From: Lachnospiraceae bacterium UBA7027
GTDB taxonomy: Bacteria; Bacillota; Clostridia; Lachnospirales; Lachnospiraceae
Length of the DNA: 8,487 nt
Assembly (NCBI GenBank): GCA_002494135.1
Contig: DLBG01000076.1
Coordinates: 1,487-9,973, forward strand
Reading direction: 5' to 3'
The stretch's first letter is position 1. The number at the start of each line of letters is the position of its first letter. This document shows, one piece after another, positions 4,598 through 8,487 of the stretch. The position numbers and the translations under genes were made by a program. A model generated the notes under the pieces. It did no database searches and had not been told where the DNA came from. It saw only the letters and a program-made list of their open reading frames with translations.

Positions 4598-7522
4598 TTA
4601 TCTGTTGTCACATAAGGTAATGATGAGCACATCGTCTACCGACGGGCTCTTTACAAAATAATCGATGATTTCCACATCACGATAAATCCCGTCATCCCCC
4701 AGTTGTCTGGTAAGCATTGATATCGACGGTTTGCCCTCCTGATAAGCCTTCAGAATACTCTCCCTGCTGAAAGTTGTTTTAAATTCCTCTCTATAATCCG
4801 GGTGCATGGTTGCGGCACCGTGTTCAATCAGTTCGTCAAACACACCCGAAGCGGGACAGGCCGTCGTGGTAAAGTTGTCATAAGCCATCATGTAATAGCT
4901 GTTTCTGGTTATGTTCGCAAAAATAATCAGAGGGTACTTCATAAATACCGCATCAAGCAAAAGTTTCGATGCCGCAATGGGTGACTGAATCTGAAGAATG
5001 TCTCCGGGCTCGTAGAAGTTCTTCTTCTCGCGGCAGAGTTTTAAGTATTCTTCCTTCGGCATGGGTTTCGCAAAGAAATATCCCTGAATTCTGACACAGT
5101 TGCAGGTTCTCAAAAAGCCCAGCTGCTCGATGGTTTCCACACCTTCCGCAACGGTTTTCATATTCAGTCTCTGGGCAAAATAGAAAATACTTTCCAAAAC
5201 CGCCCGTTCTTTTTCGTTACTGCAGTTTCCGCTGAGTAGCGTACTGTCGATTTTAATGACTTCACAGGAAACGTCCTTTATAAACTGCAGGGAAGACAGA
5301 CCGCTTCCGAAGTCATCGATGGCCACGGAATATCCGTCGTCACGCACCCGCTTTACCCAGTCGCTGATTAACTCGTTCTCAATGATGAGAGCCGATTCCG
5401 TAATCTCGATTTCTATGTATTTATGCGGCAGATTATAACTGTCCACAATGCGGTTTAAGTGTTCCAGATAGTCCTTTTCCCGAACATGCCATCTTGAGAA
5501 GTTAACGGATACGGGAATTTTAATTCCTTCCTTCCTCAGGGTGGCTACCGTTTCGCAGGCTTCCTGTAACATATACCAGTCCACCATACAGATGGCGTCC
5601 GTCTGTTCCAGTTCGGGAATAAAATCGATCGGCGACACGATTTCACCGTTTGCTTTAATCCAGCGGACCAAAGATTCCGCACAGATAATATCTCCCGTAA
5701 TCGCGTCATACTGCGGCTGGAAATATGCGTGCAGTTCCCGCTTTTCAATGGCTTCACGCATACTCTCGGCGATGCTCTTTCCGATTTTGCCGTATTTCTT
5801 GAACCGCTTCTTGTTATCGTACATGTTATCGTCCGCGCGCTCGAATACATCCTGCAGACGTATGTCTCTCGACGGATTGAAATCCGAATAACCATACGCC
5901 AGCGTCACCTGGCCGTTTTGCTTATTTTGAATCTGCTTTTCGCGGAATCCGTCAAAAAGAGCGGCGCGGTTCTGATAATCTTCCCCTTTCATAAACACAA
6001 CGAATTCGTCTCCGCCGATTCGGAAAACGGGGCTATGCTGGAAAGTCCTGCATATGATGGCACAGGCATTTTTGATATACTCATCGCCGGCGCTGTGACC
6101 GTTGATATCGTTAACCTGTTTTAAACCGTTAATATCGCATACCGCTACGGTAAAGGCTTCCATGGTGCCGTTTGAGATCTGCTCATCCACTTTCATTTCC
6201 ATCATGGCATAAGCATGCTTGTTCTTCACTCCGGTAAGCGAGTCCTTGTTGGCCATATCCATGGCGTTATCGATTTGCTTTTCGAATTCCAGTTCCCTGC
6301 GCTTTGCTCTGTCAACATTTTCGACGGCCAGTACGATATGTTCGGAATCCTCTTTTGCACGCACTGCAATCAAAGTGACATACTGCGCTCTCCCGTCCAG
6401 CATCAGACGATAGTTTAAGTAGACTTTGCCGGAAGCGGACAGACTCTCAAGAAGATGCTCTTTCTGCATGGCCTGCTTCATCATGGGGTAATCTTCCGAA
6501 TAGATTACATGCTTCATGTTTTCCTGCGATTCCGCAAAGAAATTCCGGCCCTTATCGCCAATTTTCAGTTGGGAATATTTATCATCGGAACTGTATTCGA
6601 GGTATTCGTCGGTTTTGATATTGACGCGGTAGATGACTTCATATCGCGAGGTAAGAGCCATAACCACGTCGCTGAACGCTTCGCTTTCCGCAAGCAGGTT
6701 CATCTCACGTCGAACCTGGGTGTCGATATTCATTACACCCATGACAATGTGCTTGCGGTCATTCTTCGGAATAACCACGTTCATGGATACATACCTGGAT
6801 TTATCTCCGAGTAACTGTCTGTATTTGAATGTCGCGGAACCGGTTTCCTTTAACTGATTCAGCAGATTCTCCTTACGCAGTCCCTTAAGCACCCAGTTCA
6901 CGTCATCCGGATAAATAAATTTTTTGATGTCCTCCTCGGCATCCTGAAAGAAATCACTTCCTTCTCTGGCCGTTCCGAGCTTTGCATATTCGTCACTGGC
7001 ACTGTACTGCGTATAGGAATTATCGTCAATATTGACATAGTAAATGACTTCGTAACGGCTGGCCAGGGAAGCTGCAATATGCTGGTATGTAATCATTTCC
7101 CGGTTAAAATCCAATTCCCGCCTTTTCTGTTCGTCCACGTTACGGACACCGATAATAACATTCTGGTCATTACCTCGAATGGTCTTTAAGAAATAATATT
7201 GCGGCTCACCGTTAATCATCAGACGGTAGTTAATGGAGAACGCCGTATTGTCTTCCAAAACCCGGGTAATATTCTCTTTTTTGAAAGAGTTGAGAAAGAA
7301 ATCCTGATCCTCGGGATACACCATCTTTTTCGCATTATGAATAACGGCTTCGTAGAAATTATCACCGGAAGAGTTAATTACAAGTTCCTTGTTCTTTCCT
7401 TCCACAAGATATTCCACATAGCTGTCATCCCTCGAATCAATGATGTACAGGCTGATGTAATCGTTTGCCAGTGCCTGTGCAATCTCCTCAAACGTGATTG
7501 CTCTTTTGTTTTCATTCCCCAT
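4598..7522 (-). CDS. GGDEF/EAL cyclic-di-GMP turnover protein with four PAS-like repeats
   Basis: This 974-residue soluble protein makes and/or degrades cyclic di-GMP. Three tandem PAS-like repeats lie at about 11-131, 141-267 and 278-404, each ending in a VxNxD...RRE linker. Next comes a GGDEF domain (about 425-580) with the metal Asp in AVCDING (463) and an intact GGDEF signature (503-507). The EAL domain (about 585-830) has ESL for EAL (Glu 616), NFS (674-676), EIEITE (704-709), DDFGSG (736-741), KID (757-759), AEGVET (792-797) and QGYFFAKP (813-820), so the phosphodiesterase site looks complete. The RxxD inhibitory site expected just before GGDEF is absent. A fourth PAS-like unit follows the EAL domain (about 850-974). 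No membrane segments are seen, so it senses a cytoplasmic signal. It starts 14 bases after yitT with an AGGTGAGG site. Net activity (synthase, hydrolase or both) cannot be decided from sequence. Confidence 0.95.
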   Translation of the reverse strand: MGNENKRAITFEEIAQALANDYISLYIIDSRDDSYVEYLVEGKNKELVINSSGDNFYEAVIHNAKKMVYPEDQDFFLNSFKKENITRVLEDNTAFSINYRLMINGEPQYYFLKTIRGNDQNVIIGVRNVDEQKRRELDFNREMITYQHIAASLASRYEVIYYVNIDDNSYTQYSASDEYAKLGTAREGSDFFQDAEEDIKKFIYPDDVNWVLKGLRKENLLNQLKETGSATFKYRQLLGDKSRYVSMNVVIPKNDRKHIVMGVMNIDTQVRREMNLLAESEAFSDVVMALTSRYEVIYRVNIKTDEYLEYSSDDKYSQLKIGDKGRNFFAESQENMKHVIYSEDYPMMKQAMQKEHLLESLSASGKVYLNYRLMLDGRAQYVTLIAVRAKEDSEHIVLAVENVDRAKRRELEFEKQIDNAMDMANKDSLTGVKNKHAYAMMEMKVDEQISNGTMEAFTVAVCDINGLKQVNDINGHSAGDEYIKNACAIICRTFQHSPVFRIGGDEFVVFMKGEDYQNRAALFDGFREKQIQNKQNGQVTLAYGYSDFNPSRDIRLQDVFERADDNMYDNKKRFKKYGKIGKSIAESMREAIEKRELHAYFQPQYDAITGDIICAESLVRWIKANGEIVSPIDFIPELEQTDAICMVDWYMLQEACETVATLRKEGIKIPVSVNFSRWHVREKDYLEHLNRIVDSYNLPHKYIEIEITESALIIENELISDWVKRVRDDGYSVAIDDFGSGLSSLQFIKDVSCEVIKIDSTLLSGNCSNEKERAVLESIFYFAQRLNMKTVAEGVETIEQLGFLRTCNCVRIQGYFFAKPMPKEEYLKLCREKKNFYEPGDILQIQSPIAASKLLLDAVFMKYPLIIFANITRNSYYMMAYDNFTTTACPASGVFDELIEHGAATMHPDYREEFKTTFSRESILKAYQEGKPSISMLTRQLGDDGIYRDVEIIDYFVKSPSVDDVLIITLCDNR

Positions 7523-7524
7523 AC

Positions 7525-7536
7525 TTTACCTCACCT
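7525..7536 (-). promoter_or_regulatory. Ribosome binding site of the GGDEF/EAL gene
   Basis: The 14-base gap after the yitT stop reads AGGTGAGGTAAAGT on the minus strand, giving a strong AGGTGAGG site before the ATG at 7522. It fixes this start and supports co-transcription with yitT. Confidence 0.7.
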
Positions 7537-8379
7537 TTAGCGAATAATCTCATCTACTGTTGAAACAGTACTGAAGGCTCCCTTATGTTTCTGAATGATA
7601 TCCCTGAGTTTCTGCAACTCAAAAAAATTGACGTAACAGATCAGTGTTTTATTCTCTCCGGCAATAGCGCCTTTCGATTCGATAATGGTACATGTTTTGT
7701 TCAGTCCGAAACGAATGGCGGAAATCAGTTCCTCTTCGTTCTTGGTGATAATCGTAACCTGTTTGATTGCTTCGAAATGATCGGTGTATCGGTCGATAAT
7801 TACCGTTGCCACAACGTATACCAGAAGGCTGAGTAACGAAGAATTGCGGTCAATCAGAAAAAACACCGCAAGATACACCAGCATGTTAAAACCAACCAGA
7901 ATCGGCATCATGCTGTAGTTCCTGCCGGTTTTGTCCGTAATCTTCTTTAACAGGATATTGGCAAAAATCTCCGAGCCGTCGATGCAGCCTCCGTTTTTCA
8001 GAATCAGTGAAAGACCGAGACCGAGAAGCGCGCCGCCAAACGCAACCGCAATAAAATGCTCCGTATTCAGTTCAAAGGGGATGCGTTCAAAAACGGCCAG
8101 GCCGACGGTATAGGCAACCGTACCGACAATCGCCTTGATGGCGAATTTCCAGCCCAGAACAAAGAACCCTCCGATTACAAAGGGGATGAATGTAAGAACG
8201 ACACAAAGCGACAGATTCATGCCGGTCAGTTTATTGATAATAATACCGATACCCGCCGTTCCGTAATCGATTGCATCGTTCGGAAGCAGAATACAGGCAA
8301 CCGAAAAACTCGCCAGAAGCGCCCCGATAATAACCATCATGTATGTAAATAACGCGTGTAAAACTTTATTGGTTTTCAT
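7537..8379 (-). CDS. YitT family membrane protein with C-terminal DUF2179 domain
   Basis: This 280-residue polytopic membrane protein has about five or six hydrophobic segments, near residues 10-31, 57-75, 79-97, 108-127, 156-176 and 180-196. The glycine-rich signature FGGALLGLGLSLILKNGG (114-131), followed by CIDGSEIFA (132-140), is typical of the YitT family. A soluble cytoplasmic domain (about 203-280, DUF2179 type) follows, with ITIIT-like and ICYV strands and the ending STVDEII. The length is normal for the family. The molecular function is not established; transport or sensing is often supposed. The start at 8379 gives a standard charged N-terminus before the first helix, but no clear Shine-Dalgarno sequence precedes it (only TGGTAAAATAACAGT), so initiation may be weak or leaderless. 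It is the first gene of the minus-strand run and is closely followed by the GGDEF/EAL gene. Confidence 0.94.
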   Translation of the reverse strand: MKTNKVLHALFTYMMVIIGALLASFSVACILLPNDAIDYGTAGIGIIINKLTGMNLSLCVVLTFIPFVIGGFFVLGWKFAIKAIVGTVAYTVGLAVFERIPFELNTEHFIAVAFGGALLGLGLSLILKNGGCIDGSEIFANILLKKITDKTGRNYSMMPILVGFNMLVYLAVFFLIDRNSSLLSLLVYVVATVIIDRYTDHFEAIKQVTIITKNEEELISAIRFGLNKTCTIIESKGAIAGENKTLICYVNFFELQKLRDIIQKHKGAFSTVSTVDEIIR

Positions 8380-8417
8380 ACTGTTATTTTACCATAAATA
8401 CAGACAACAAAAGAACT

Positions 8418-8441
8418 GAATGATTTTTGAAATATTCATTC
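8418..8441. repeat. Inverted repeat at the predicted transcription start
   Basis: GAATGA (8418-8423) and TCATTC (8436-8441) are perfect 6-base inverted arms around a 12-base AT-rich spacer. The repeat starts just downstream of the -10 box, so it could be a repressor operator or a weak 5' leader hairpin. It may also be chance in AT-rich DNA. Confidence 0.35.
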
Positions 8442-8444
8442 CTA

Positions 8445-8453
8445 ATTATAACA
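8445..8453 (-). promoter_or_regulatory. Extended -10 promoter for the yitT-led gene run
   Basis: The minus strand reads TGTTATAAT, a perfect consensus -10 (8450-8445) with the TGn extension (8453-8451). At 16-18 bases upstream no good -35 is seen; the best positions fall inside the terminator stem. The extension can compensate for this. The predicted start near 8438 gives a leader of about 60 bases before the ATG at 8379. Confidence 0.6.
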
Positions 8454-8454
8454 T

Positions 8455-8487
8455 AAAAACCCGCAAGCCGTATATCAAATCGGCTTG
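8455..8487 (-). terminator. Rho-independent terminator of an off-window upstream gene
   Basis: On the minus strand CAAGCCG (8487-8481) and CGGCTTG (8470-8464) form a 7-bp stem around a 10-base loop, followed by CGGG and a run of five T (8459-8455). The downstream CGGG suggests that the stem continues past the right edge with a matching CCCG. It would end transcription of a minus-strand gene lying to the right of the window. Confidence 0.72.

Noticed and set aside
4564..4632. Longer GH43 start at 4632
   Set aside because: It overlaps the GGDEF/EAL coding end, adds residues without GH43 similarity, and the internal ATG has a strong ribosome site.
5541..6124. Frames of 116 to 131 codons opposite or overlapping the GGDEF/EAL gene
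   Set aside because: They lie within well-conserved GGDEF and EAL coding sequence and are alternative-frame shadows.
8386..8394. A second extended -10 (TGGTAAAAT) just before the yitT ATG
   Set aside because: It is possible, but it would give an almost leaderless mRNA and lacks a -35. It is weaker than the TGTTATAAT upstream.
8380..8440. A riboswitch in the yitT leader
   Set aside because: The leader is only about 60 bases and AT-rich, with a single 6-base inverted repeat. No known aptamer pattern is visible.

Overview
The window is a compact stretch of bacterial chromosome in which every gene supported by the sequence lies on the minus strand, so it is read from right to left. The mix of a YitT-type membrane protein, a multi-PAS GGDEF/EAL protein, an unsecreted GH43 glycosidase with a CBM6-like tail, purine-rich Shine-Dalgarno sites and moderate base composition suggests a Gram-positive gut or rumen Clostridia member, most likely Lachnospiraceae. 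That placement is inferred from gene style, not from a marker gene.

Layout in order of transcription: a rho-independent terminator of an off-window gene (8455-8487) abuts an extended -10 promoter (8445-8453) and a short inverted repeat (8418-8441). Then follow yitT-like (8379-7537), a GGDEF/EAL cyclic-di-GMP protein (7522-4598), a GH43 glycosidase (4563-2935), a zinc-ribbon protein with a degenerate kinase-like domain (2893-1997), a vWA-domain protein (1993-1118), and a divergent adenylosuccinate synthetase-like enzyme that starts at a GTG at 1121 and runs off the left edge. The gaps are 14, 34, 41 and 3 bases, then a 4-base overlap. No clear internal terminator is seen, so all six genes could share one transcript. 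No stretch over 300 bases lacks a gene, and no tRNA, rRNA, CRISPR array or insertion sequence was seen.

The window falls into two functional blocks. The right block (yitT, GGDEF/EAL, GH43) looks like accessory membrane, signalling and polysaccharide-use genes. The left block is a tightly coupled three-gene cassette: zinc-ribbon/pseudokinase-like protein, vWA protein, PurA-like enzyme. Its spacing implies the products work together. The PurA-like protein keeps the catalytic Asp and His of adenylosuccinate synthetase but has altered nucleotide-binding loops, so it may not be the housekeeping enzyme. This cassette is the best candidate for an uncharacterised system here. The left edge cuts it, so further members may lie outside the window.
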